Origin: DAOTVS01 sp034436375
GTDB taxonomy: Bacteria; Chloroflexota; Anaerolineae; SpSt-313
Length of the DNA stretch: 27,534 nt
Reading direction: 5' to 3'
Assembly: GCA_034436375.1 (NCBI GenBank)
Contig: DAOTVS010000119.1
Span: 1-27,534 of the forward strand
The notes beneath the pieces are model-generated. The model was not told the origin of the DNA and made no database searches. It was given only the letters and a program-made list of their open reading frames with translations. Within the stretch, counting starts at the first letter, position 1, and every line of letters starts with the position of its first letter. Below are positions 7,202-14,341 of the stretch, one piece after another. A program made the position numbers and the translations under genes.

Positions 7202-8149
7202 CTAACCTCTCCGAATATCGCCTTCGTAATAGACCCAGCTCGTCGAGGAGCGGAAGATAAGCAAAGTGAGAATCAAGATATAGATGAAAAGCACCCACGC
7301 AAGTGCGCTTGCATAGCCCATGCGCTGATACTCGAAGGCGTTGCGATAGAGATAGAGGATGGCAAAGAGCGTGGCATTGTTGGGCCCGCCGTTAGTCATG
7401 ATAAAAGCCTGCGTAAAGACCTGGAGAGCGTTGATGACCCCGGCAATGAGCTGAAAAAAGAGCACGGGGGTCATCATGGGCAAAGTGATGTGAAACAACT
7501 GCTGCCAACTGTGTGCGCCATCTGCCTCAGCAGCCTCATAGAGCTCGGTGGGTATGCCCTGCAGCCCCGCCAAAAAGATGATTGTGCCCCCACCCACCCC
7601 CCATATACTCATCAGCACGAGCGACGGTAACGCCCACCGCTGGTCACCCAACCAGCTCGGCCCTTGAATGCCGACACATGCCAGGATCTGATTGATCAGG
7701 CCAAACTCGGTGGAGAAGAGCCAACGCCAGAGCAAAGCGACAGCCACGCCCGAGAGAACCGACGGCAGGTAGAATGCCGTGCGATAGAAGCGCAGGCCAG
7801 CGATCTTGGTGTTGAGCAGGAGGGCCAGAGCCATGCCAAAGACAATGTGCAGTGGTACGCTGGCGACAGCGTAGATAGTGGTCACTTGCAGCGATTGAGC
7901 GACGAGGCGGTCGCTGAGCATGGTGCGCAAGTTTTCCAGACCCACAAACCTGGCCGGCGTGATCAGGTCCCACTCGGTAAAAGCAAGGCCAAACGATGCC
8001 ACCATAGGACCCAAGGTCCACAGGAAAAAGCCAATGATCCACGGCGAAGCGAAAAACCAACCATCACAGTTCCTGCGTAGCCAGCGATGCCAGGCTCGCC
8101 AGCGGCCCGGGCGCCGCACCGCTGCAGCTCGTGCTGGTACCATCATCAT
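7202..8149 (-). CDS. Carbohydrate ABC transporter permease, MalF/UgpA family
   Basis: The protein has about 315 residues with six hydrophobic segments and an EAA loop (YEAAEADGAHSWQQ with ITLPMMTP). A basic N-terminus (about residues 1-35) precedes the first helix at WIIGFFLWTLG. Three ATG codons in a row lie at 8149, 8146 and 8143 behind a GGGGG box (8154-8158), which best suits 8149 or 8146. The frame is open to a GTG at 8218, but that lies only about 12 nt from the predicted transcription start and lacks a ribosome-binding site. It is the first gene of the operon permease-permease-binding protein-sulfatase. Confidence 0.9.
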   Translation of the reverse strand: MMMVPARAAAVRRPGRWRAWHRWLRRNCDGWFFASPWIIGFFLWTLGPMVASFGLAFTEWDLITPARFVGLENLRTMLSDRLVAQSLQVTTIYAVASVPLHIVFGMALALLLNTKIAGLRFYRTAFYLPSVLSGVAVALLWRWLFSTEFGLINQILACVGIQGPSWLGDQRWALPSLVLMSIWGVGGGTIIFLAGLQGIPTELYEAAEADGAHSWQQLFHITLPMMTPVLFFQLIAGVINALQVFTQAFIMTNGGPNNATLFAILYLYRNAFEYQRMGYASALAWVLFIYILILTLLIFRSSTSWVYYEGDIRRG

Positions 8150-8212
8150 TTTTCCCCCTGGAGCCAGGTATCTGGAAGCAATTGTGCATAGCCAGTGATC
8201 TCTGGCCTTTGC

Positions 8213-8241
8213 TTGCACGCGCGGAACACTGCTCCTATAAT
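8213..8241 (+). promoter_or_regulatory. Predicted promoter of the HTH-receiver regulator
   Basis: TTGCAC (8213-8218), a 17-nt spacer and a perfect TATAAT (8236-8241) face the regulator gene at 8313. Its -10 shares five of six base pairs with the -10 of the opposite-strand ABC operon promoter, so polymerase could occupy only one at a time. Confidence 0.5.
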
Positions 8242-8265
8242 ATCACAATGGCTGGGCGCTCACAA
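8237..8265 (-). promoter_or_regulatory. Predicted promoter of the sugar ABC-sulfatase operon
   Basis: On the minus strand TTGTGA (8265-8260), a 17-nt spacer and TATTAT (8242-8237). The heptamer TCACAAT occurs twice in the same orientation (8243-8249 and 8260-8266), 17 bp apart, which may be a direct-repeat operator. Confidence 0.5.
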
Positions 8266-8312
8266 TAGCTTTTCGGACACGGCAAGGACTCGAAACTGGA
8301 CTGGCTGCGGAC

Positions 8313-9548
8313 ATGGAGCAACTCGATGGATTTCAGGAGCAGGTTCGCCAGGCCCTGGCCCATCTCTACGATCTCGAAGCTCTGCGCAAGAGCCCGCTGG
8401 TCGATTCACTGCGCCTGGATCGCACACCCAACCCAGCCACTGCCCTACGAATCGCACTGGAAAAATCCATCGAGGCCCTCCACCCTGCTATGGGGGAACC
8501 CCCCACGTCAAAGGCGTGGCGCCATTACCACATCCTCTACTACTGCTATGTGGAGCAGTTGACCCAGGCCGCTGTCGCAGACCGCCTGGGGATCACAGCA
8601 CGCCACCTGCGCCGTGAGCAATCTACAGCCCTGCGTGTGTTGGCCAGCTATCTGCGTGCTCACCATGGCCTTCTGGAATTCGCTCCTGTTTCTTCGTCAA
8701 ATACAGAAGCAGACGGTGTGGCGCTGGGCGACGCAGAGGTCAACCGCGAACTGCTCTGGGTGGCAGATTCCCAGGGCAACCGCACGGCTGAGGTAGAGCG
8801 GGTCTCATGCGAAGCGATCCGGCTGGTGCAGGCATTGGCAGAGCGTAGCGCGGTCATTCTCGATGCCATCATGCCAGCAGGCCTGCCCCCGGTGGCCATG
8901 GCCGATACGGTGCTGAAACAGGTTTTGCTCAATCTGCTCACGGCGGCGATCTCAAGCGTCCCCGGTGGCAAAGTCACAGTGACAGCAAGGCACGATGGCC
9001 AGGGCAGCGTAGAGATCGACGTGGCAGTGGTCGTGGCAACGGGCCAGGGGACTTGCGGGCCTTGGCCAGAGACAAATCTCAGGTTGGCGCGCCAGCTAGT
9101 CGAGTTGTTCCGCGGCCAGCTGCTGGTGGGCAACTTTGGCGGGGCGCCCAGCGCCCGCGTACGTCTGCGCCAAGCCGACCAAGTCGTCGTTCTGGCCATC
9201 GAAGATAACGAGGACACGCTCCAACTCTGGCAGCGCTTTGTGCGCAATACCCGCTTTCAGGTGGTCGGTGCTACAGACCCTGAGAAAGCCATCGACATGG
9301 CCAACGGGTTGCAGCCTGACCTCATCATTCTGGACGTCATGCTGCCGGATGTGGATGGCTGGGAGGTGCTGAGCCGCCTGCAGCACCATCCGGCCACATC
9401 ATCCATACCCGTAGTCATCTGCACTGTCTTACCACAGGAGGAGCTGGCTCGATCTCTGGGAGCCGCCGGCTTTATCCGGAAGCCTGTGATGGGCCGCCAG
9501 TTCCGGGCTGAGCTGGAACGCCAAATCGCGGCCCGAGAGCAGTTATGA
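8313..9548 (+). CDS. Regulator with N-terminal HTH, degenerate ATPase-like region and C-terminal receiver
   Basis: This 411-residue protein has an unusual domain order. Residues about 1-120 are helical with a sigma-region-4-like HTH (LTQAAVADRLGITARHLRRE, about 83-102). Residues about 190-290 resemble a histidine-kinase ATPase domain, with an N-box-like QVLLNLLTAA but no clear glycine-rich G boxes. Residues about 292-405 are a CheY-like receiver with acidic IEDNED, phospho-acceptor Asp341 in LDVMLPDVDG and Lys390 in FIRKP. It probably controls transcription on phosphorylation. The divergent ABC-sulfatase operon and the convergent hybrid kinase are natural target and partner candidates (inference). 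The ATG at 8313 has only a weak ribosome-binding site. Its last 77 bp overlap the 3' end of the kinase gene. Confidence 0.8.
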   Translation: MEQLDGFQEQVRQALAHLYDLEALRKSPLVDSLRLDRTPNPATALRIALEKSIEALHPAMGEPPTSKAWRHYHILYYCYVEQLTQAAVADRLGITARHLRREQSTALRVLASYLRAHHGLLEFAPVSSSNTEADGVALGDAEVNRELLWVADSQGNRTAEVERVSCEAIRLVQALAERSAVILDAIMPAGLPPVAMADTVLKQVLLNLLTAAISSVPGGKVTVTARHDGQGSVEIDVAVVVATGQGTCGPWPETNLRLARQLVELFRGQLLVGNFGGAPSARVRLRQADQVVVLAIEDNEDTLQLWQRFVRNTRFQVVGATDPEKAIDMANGLQPDLIILDVMLPDVDGWEVLSRLQHHPATSSIPVVICTVLPQEELARSLGAAGFIRKPVMGRQFRAELERQIAAREQL

Positions 9549-11679
9549 TGGCCTGAACCCCTAGCACCAGGTCACGCGCCGAAAGCCCTCGCTGCCGCGT
9601 GACCGTCAGGCTCTTGCTCACGATGGGTTGCCGCTCCGGGTCCCTGGCCGACACCACAATCACCGGGATGCTGGCAATTTCTGGATCCGCCGCTTTTTCC
9701 TGCAGGACGGCAAAACCGTCTCTGTGCGGCATGACCATGTCCAGTAGCAGCAGGTCGGGGCGACGATCCCTTAGGAGGTGCAGCGCGGCCTCCCCATCGG
9801 CAGCCGTGAGCACCTGGCGCCCCGAGCGAGTAAGCACGCGGCTGAAGAGCTGCCTCGCCTCTGGATCATCGTCCGCGACCAGGACCAGGCGCGCATCAGG
9901 GGCAATCCGGTCGAGACTGGCCAGCACCTTCGAGTGCAGTACCGGCTTGACGAGATAGTCTCGCACGCCTGGCCCCTGCGGCCCATCGCTCTCCTCTGGA
10001 ACCCAGCAGGAGATGATGGGGACATCAAAGGCAGCGCCAGCCAGCTCGCTCAGCGAAGTGGGGTCAGGGCAGATGTTGGCGTTCACCAGAACGCCGGCTA
10101 CCACGCCCAGGTCAACCATCTCGCGAACCTGCACCAGACTGTGTACGATAACAGGGTCGAGGTCATCCAGATAGCGCGCCACGAGTTGCTGCAGTGTGTT
10201 GCCTCTCTCCACGATGGCCAGCCCGGGCTTGGCTTCGGGCTTTGGCGCCAGGGAACGCTGTGAGCGCGGGGTGTACTCGTGATAGATGTTGAACCATGTG
10301 CGCACATCCCTTTTCAGAGAGCGCTCTTGCAAGGGCAATGAGAACTTTACTGTGGTACCCTTGCCCAATTCGCCCTCCATCCAAATGCGGCCACCGTGCA
10401 TCTCGACCAGTTGCTTGCTGATGGCCAACCCAAGGCCACTGCCACCGACCTGCCGGCGAATTGAGGGATCACCTTGCTCAAAGGGTTGGAAGAGGCGCTC
10501 CCTCTTCTGGGGCTCCAGACCGGGCCCTGTATCGGCCACACTCACGGTGATGAGATCTTGCTCTACGACAGCCCGAATGGTCACGCCTCCTTCCTCCGTG
10601 AATCGCCCCGCATTGCTGAGCAAGTTCAGAACGACCTGGCGGATGCGAACCCGGTCGCAGTAGACGCATGGCAGTTCCTCGGGGACATCGAGCGTGAGCT
10701 GCAAGCCTTTCTTTTCAAAGAGCAAGGCCACGGCTTCGGCCGCCTCGATCAGCAGGTCGCGGATACAGACATCCTCTCGCATTAGCCGCATGTGCCCCGT
10801 CTCGGTCTCGGCCAGATCGAGGACGTCATCAACCAAGCGCGCCAGGTGCTCGCTGTTGCGCTTGATCGCGGCCACATCCTCCAACAGGTCTGGCGGCAAT
10901 TCGGCCGCATAGGTCTCGGGTCGCGTCAAGATCTCATCACTAAAGCCGATGATCATGTTGAGAGGCGTTCGCAGCTCGTGGCTCACATTGGCGACGAACT
11001 TCTCCTTGGCCCGGCTGGCGTCCTCAAGCGCAGCTCGTGAGGCTGTGAGCAAGTTGTTGAGGCGAGTGCTCTCGCGCTGGGCCAGGGCCAGATCGTTCAA
11101 AGCTTGCCTCAACTCAGCCTGCCGATCGCGTGCATCATCGAGGGCATGTCGCGCGTGTTCGTAACGATTCCAGGCCCAGCCCAGCGTGGCCCGCTGGCCA
11201 CGCTCCGACACATAGGCCAGATAGGTCGCAACCGCCAGGGTTGCTGCGCTGCCCAGCAGTTCATTACTGCTCTCACGCAGTCCCACTTGCCAGGCGTCAG
11301 CGAAAAGGAGCAGTACAGACAGCGCCCCTATCACCACCGCGCCGCGCGGACCACGGCTGATCCCCGCTACAATCACGGGAAGGACGAGTGCATAGCGCAG
11401 CCCAGGCACCGGCAACCAGTGCCAGGCCAGCACGACGACAAAGACCATGGTGAGGATGGTTGCCCAGGTGATCGTGTTTGTATCCTTATGGCGCGCCCAC
11501 CATAGAGCGCCGGCCAGAAAGAGCATGAGAAAGCCCAGAGCGGTCGGTGAAGGCGGCGGCGCGTAAGTAATATCCAGCAGGGCCAAAAGAAACCCTACCA
11601 CGGCCATCGGCAGCAGCAACCAGGGTAAGAGATCCTGGCGTAGCTCGTCGTGCAGGCTTTCCACAGAAGAAGCAGACAT
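9472..11679 (-). CDS. Membrane hybrid sensor histidine kinase with pseudo-receiver and receiver
   Basis: The protein has about 735 residues. Around six membrane helices occupy roughly residues 15-165, followed by a coiled coil. The DHp domain has HELRTPLN, with phospho-acceptor His234. The HATPase_c domain has the N-box NLLSNAGRF, DTGPGL and GGSGLGL. Two receiver-like domains follow: the first lacks the acidic pocket and phospho-Asp (VLVNAN) yet keeps an LVKP lysine; the second has VADDDPE and the Asp in LLLDMVMP. A start at 11679 is chosen because GGAGG lies 5 nt upstream; the frame is open to 11724. It is probably paired with the convergent regulator. The sensed signal is unknown. Confidence 0.87.
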   Translation of the reverse strand: MSASSVESLHDELRQDLLPWLLLPMAVVGFLLALLDITYAPPPSPTALGFLMLFLAGALWWARHKDTNTITWATILTMVFVVVLAWHWLPVPGLRYALVLPVIVAGISRGPRGAVVIGALSVLLLFADAWQVGLRESSNELLGSAATLAVATYLAYVSERGQRATLGWAWNRYEHARHALDDARDRQAELRQALNDLALAQRESTRLNNLLTASRAALEDASRAKEKFVANVSHELRTPLNMIIGFSDEILTRPETYAAELPPDLLEDVAAIKRNSEHLARLVDDVLDLAETETGHMRLMREDVCIRDLLIEAAEAVALLFEKKGLQLTLDVPEELPCVYCDRVRIRQVVLNLLSNAGRFTEEGGVTIRAVVEQDLITVSVADTGPGLEPQKRERLFQPFEQGDPSIRRQVGGSGLGLAISKQLVEMHGGRIWMEGELGKGTTVKFSLPLQERSLKRDVRTWFNIYHEYTPRSQRSLAPKPEAKPGLAIVERGNTLQQLVARYLDDLDPVIVHSLVQVREMVDLGVVAGVLVNANICPDPTSLSELAGAAFDVPIISCWVPEESDGPQGPGVRDYLVKPVLHSKVLASLDRIAPDARLVLVADDDPEARQLFSRVLTRSGRQVLTAADGEAALHLLRDRRPDLLLLDMVMPHRDGFAVLQEKAADPEIASIPVIVVSARDPERQPIVSKSLTVTRQRGLSARDLVLGVQAIITALGPRFGVPAQPGTGGPSQASG

Positions 11680-11756
11680 CGCAGCCTCCATCGAGTTGAT
11701 CGGCAACTCCACATCCCATGCCATTTCGGGTATGGGTAGCAGGAAGAGTCCAGGTT

Positions 11757-11785
11757 ATTCTCACACACAACGTGGCCAGCGTCAA
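11757..11785 (-). promoter_or_regulatory. Predicted promoter of the hybrid kinase gene
   Basis: On the minus strand TTGACG (11785-11780), 17-nt spacer, GAGAAT (11762-11757). It closely matches the predicted glcF promoter. Confidence 0.4.
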
Positions 11786-11837
11786 TTTGCCAATGGAACC
11801 TTACGTGCAGAGAAGGGGCGCTATCGCCTGATCGCTG

Positions 11838-11866
11838 TTGCCCACTGCACACTTTTGTGGTATGCT
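11838..11866 (+). promoter_or_regulatory. Predicted promoter of the second glcD-like gene
   Basis: TTGCCC (11838-11843), 17-nt spacer, TATGCT (11861-11866). Transcription would begin near 11873, downstream of the in-frame ATG at 11857, which supports the GTG start at 11908. Confidence 0.4.
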
Positions 11867-11907
11867 CTGGTTACCCGGTTTTGCTGTCTCAAGAATGGAG
11901 CGGGGCC

Positions 11908-13305
11908 GTGTATTCCCAGGTGGATGATTCCCTTGTGCGAGAACTGGTTGCCATTGTCGGCAACGCCAATGTCCTTACCGCCCCCCAGGCCCTCGAGCCT
12001 TACAGCCACGATGAGACGGCCGGCCTGCGGGCCGAGCCTGAGGTGGTCGTCAAGCCAGCCTGTACAGAAGAGGTAGCGCAGGTGTTGCGCCTGGCTAACG
12101 AGCGCCGGGTGCCCGTGACACCGCGCACGGGCGGCTATGGGCTCTCTGGCGGCGCGGTGCCGGTGTGTGGGGGCATTGTGCTCTCTCTCGAGCGCATGAA
12201 CCGCATTATCGAGATCGACCACGAGAATCTGATGGTCACCGCTCAGGTGGGTGTGATCACCGGCAATCTGCACCGCGCTGTTGAACAGGAGGGGCTCTTT
12301 TACCCCCCCGACCCTGCAAGCTCCGATTCCTGCTGTCTCGGCGGCAACATCGCGCACAATGCCGGGGGGCCGCGCGCCGTCAAATACGGCGTGACTCGCG
12401 ATTATGTCTGTGGCCTGGAGGCCGTGCTCCCCACGGGTGAGATCCTTCATCTGGGCGGCAAGCGGGTCAAAGATGTTACCGGCTACAACTTGATACAGCT
12501 CATCGTCGGCTCGGAGGGGACCCTGGCCGTAGTGACCAGTGTCATCCTCCGCCTGCTACCCCTCTTGCCGGAGCGGGTAGACCTGTTGGTGCCCTTTGAT
12601 TCCTTTGCGCAGGCTGCCAACACCGTGGCGGAGATCATCCGGCAGCGCGTGATTCCCACCACCATCGAGTTCATGGAACGCGACGCCGTGCACGCTTCGG
12701 AGCGTATGCTGGGCAAAGAGGTGCCCTATCACGACGCCACGGCCCTGCTCCTGATCCAGATCGATGCCCGCACGCGAGATGAGGTTGATAGCGCCCTCGA
12801 CCAGGTCGGCGAGATCTGCCTGGCGGGCGGCGCGCTCGATGTGCTGGTGGCCCAGGACCGGCCAACGCGCGAGCGCTTGTGGGAGGCGCGGAAAGCCGTT
12901 CTGGAAGCGCTGAAAGCGGAAAGCCCCGTGAATGTCATGGCGGATGTGGTGGCGCCGCGCGCAGAGCTTCCGCGCTTGCTCTCTACGATCCACACTGCCG
13001 CTGACCGCTCCGGCATCCGCGTGGTCTGCTTTGGCCATGCCGGCGACGGCAACGTTCACGTCAATATCCTCAAAGACGACCTGCCCATGGAGCGCTGGGA
13101 GGCCGGGCTGCCTGGCCTGCTGGAAGAGATCTACCGCCTGGCCATCTCACTGGGCGGTGCAATCACCGGTGAGCACGGCGTGGGCGCCACCCGGCGCAGC
13201 TACCTGCCGTTGGCTCTCGATGCCCACCAGATTGCTCTCGAGCGCCGTCTCAAAGAGGCCTTTGATCCCAATGGGATCCTGAACCCGGGCAAGATCTTCC
13301 CTTGA
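11908..13305 (+). CDS. FAD-linked oxidase, second GlcD-like protein
   Basis: This protein of about 465 residues is in the same VAO family as the gene at 354-1733. It has PRTGGYGLSGGAVP and LGGNIAHNAGGPRAVKYG in the FAD domain, then GHAGDGNVHVN, GEHGVG and a closing FDPNGILNPGKIF. GTG at 11908 is preferred: a GGAG lies upstream and the first family-like residues follow at once. It has no GlcF partner beside it. Instead rpiB follows after 30 nt, so the two are probably cotranscribed. It would oxidise a 2-hydroxyacid, possibly a sugar acid given the rpiB neighbour, and may use an Fe-S or ETF partner encoded elsewhere. The substrate cannot be decided from sequence. Confidence 0.88.
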   Translation: MYSQVDDSLVRELVAIVGNANVLTAPQALEPYSHDETAGLRAEPEVVVKPACTEEVAQVLRLANERRVPVTPRTGGYGLSGGAVPVCGGIVLSLERMNRIIEIDHENLMVTAQVGVITGNLHRAVEQEGLFYPPDPASSDSCCLGGNIAHNAGGPRAVKYGVTRDYVCGLEAVLPTGEILHLGGKRVKDVTGYNLIQLIVGSEGTLAVVTSVILRLLPLLPERVDLLVPFDSFAQAANTVAEIIRQRVIPTTIEFMERDAVHASERMLGKEVPYHDATALLLIQIDARTRDEVDSALDQVGEICLAGGALDVLVAQDRPTRERLWEARKAVLEALKAESPVNVMADVVAPRAELPRLLSTIHTAADRSGIRVVCFGHAGDGNVHVNILKDDLPMERWEAGLPGLLEEIYRLAISLGGAITGEHGVGATRRSYLPLALDAHQIALERRLKEAFDPNGILNPGKIFP

Positions 13306-13335
13306 GCCAGGAGAGCTGTAGGAAGGAACAGAAAT

Positions 13336-13800
13336 ATGCGTATTGCCATCGCCAGTGACCATCCCGCCGTCGCCCTGAAAGCCCGGCTGGTCGATCTGCT
13401 CAAAGCGCGCGGGCACGAGGTGCTGGACCTGGGCACGCACGGCCCTGAGAGCGTGGATTACCCCGATTACGCCCTGCGCGTGACGGATTGCGTCACTGGG
13501 GGAAAATGTGATTCGGGCATCCTCATCTGCGGCACCGGCATCGGCATGAGCCTGGCCGCCAACAAGGTAGCGGGCATTCGGGCGGCCCTGGTCACCGATT
13601 CCTACATGGCGCGCATGGCCCGCGCCCACAACGATGCCAACGTCCTCTGCCTGGGCGCCCGCGTCATCGGCGAGGGACTGGCCGAAGAGATCCTCGATGC
13701 CTGGCTGACTACCCCCTTTGCTGGCGGCCGTCACGCCGTGCGCATCGACAAGATTACGCGCATCGAGCGCCGCTCGCTCTGCGGGCAAAGCGACTCGTGA
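13336..13800 (+). CDS. rpiB: Ribose-5-phosphate isomerase B / sugar-phosphate isomerase RpiB
   Basis: This 154-residue protein has the usual family length. It shows SDHP near the N-terminus (Asp8-His9), the active-site segment ILICGTGIGMSLAANK with Cys65 as catalytic base, and HNDANVLCLGARV in the phosphate-binding region. It interconverts ribose 5-phosphate and ribulose 5-phosphate in the cytosolic pentose phosphate pathway; some members isomerise allose or galactose phosphates. GGAAGGA lies about 8-10 nt upstream of ATG. It sits 30 nt after the second glcD gene. Confidence 0.93.
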   Translation: MRIAIASDHPAVALKARLVDLLKARGHEVLDLGTHGPESVDYPDYALRVTDCVTGGKCDSGILICGTGIGMSLAANKVAGIRAALVTDSYMARMARAHNDANVLCLGARVIGEGLAEEILDAWLTTPFAGGRHAVRIDKITRIERRSLCGQSDS

Positions 13801-13829
13801 GATTTCAGTGAAACTCATTGCCGGATATG

Positions 13830-13847
13830 CGCGCCCCGCAGGGCGTG
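13830..13847 (+). terminator. Short GC hairpin after rpiB
   Basis: CGCGCCC and GGGCGTG (one G-U pair) flank a CGCA loop 30 nt after the rpiB stop. There is no T-run, so it is at best a weak terminator. Confidence 0.25.
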
Positions 13848-13957
13848 TGAACTGGCAGGAGCACCCCGCGCCCTGAGCAATCCCCCGTGGCATGGCCCTT
13901 GCAGCGTTGGTGGGTGGGCGCAAGCCCACATCACAGCGGATTTGTAGGGAGGATGCT

Positions 13958-14218
13958 ATGCAGCAACCAGAAACCGGGCAAGGGCAACAGCAACAAGCGC
14001 AGCCCAAGGTGGAGGTATGCTATTGCCCCATCTGTGGGGGCGTGCATGAGGTGCCCTATGAGGGGATGCCCTGGGGCAGGATGCGCATGAGGCACATGAT
14101 GCGCTATGGCATGTGGCCTATGCGCATGGGGTTCATGGGCGGTATGGGTATGGGCCTGATGCCCATCGCGGTCGGGTTCATCGCCGGGTTCCTGGTGGGC
14201 AGCTCCCGCCAGCGGTGA
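13958..14218 (+). CDS. Small Met-rich CxxC membrane protein, unknown function
   Basis: This protein has 86 residues. The start at 13958 is chosen for GGAGG 5 nt upstream; longer forms in the same frame lack one. Residues 1-17 are Gln-rich. A CYCPICGG segment (about 21-28) gives a possible zinc ribbon half-site. About 14 of the following 40 residues are Met (for example MRMRHMMRYGMWPMRMG), and a Gly/Met-rich membrane helix ends the protein. The combination suggests binding of a soft metal such as copper(I), or membrane-anchored zinc binding, but no family was recognised. A strong hairpin follows at 14256. Confidence 0.65.
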   Translation: MQQPETGQGQQQQAQPKVEVCYCPICGGVHEVPYEGMPWGRMRMRHMMRYGMWPMRMGFMGGMGMGLMPIAVGFIAGFLVGSSRQR

Positions 14219-14255
14219 CGCGCCTGCACTCGCCCTGACTGAAAAGGAACGCTTC

Positions 14256-14312
14256 GCCGAGACATGGAGCCACGGAGGACACGTTGTCTCCTCTGTGGCT
14301 CCGTGTCTCGGC
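14256..14312. terminator. Long hairpin between convergent genes (24-bp stem), bidirectional terminator or REP-like repeat
   Basis: 14256-14279 pairs with 14289-14312 over 24 positions, with two G-U pairs and a 9-nt loop. It fills the gap between the Met-rich protein gene and the aminotransferase gene, which point towards each other. No T-run is present. The arms look like a dispersed repeat, so a mobile origin is possible. Confidence 0.55.
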
Positions 14313-14341
14313 AGAGTTCGCGTTTACCGGTCTGCAATAGC

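Noticed and set aside
6322..7260. Plus-strand open frame of 312 codons opposite the MalG-like permease
   Set aside because: Rich in Gln/His/Arg as expected for the shadow of a hydrophobic protein; no family features.
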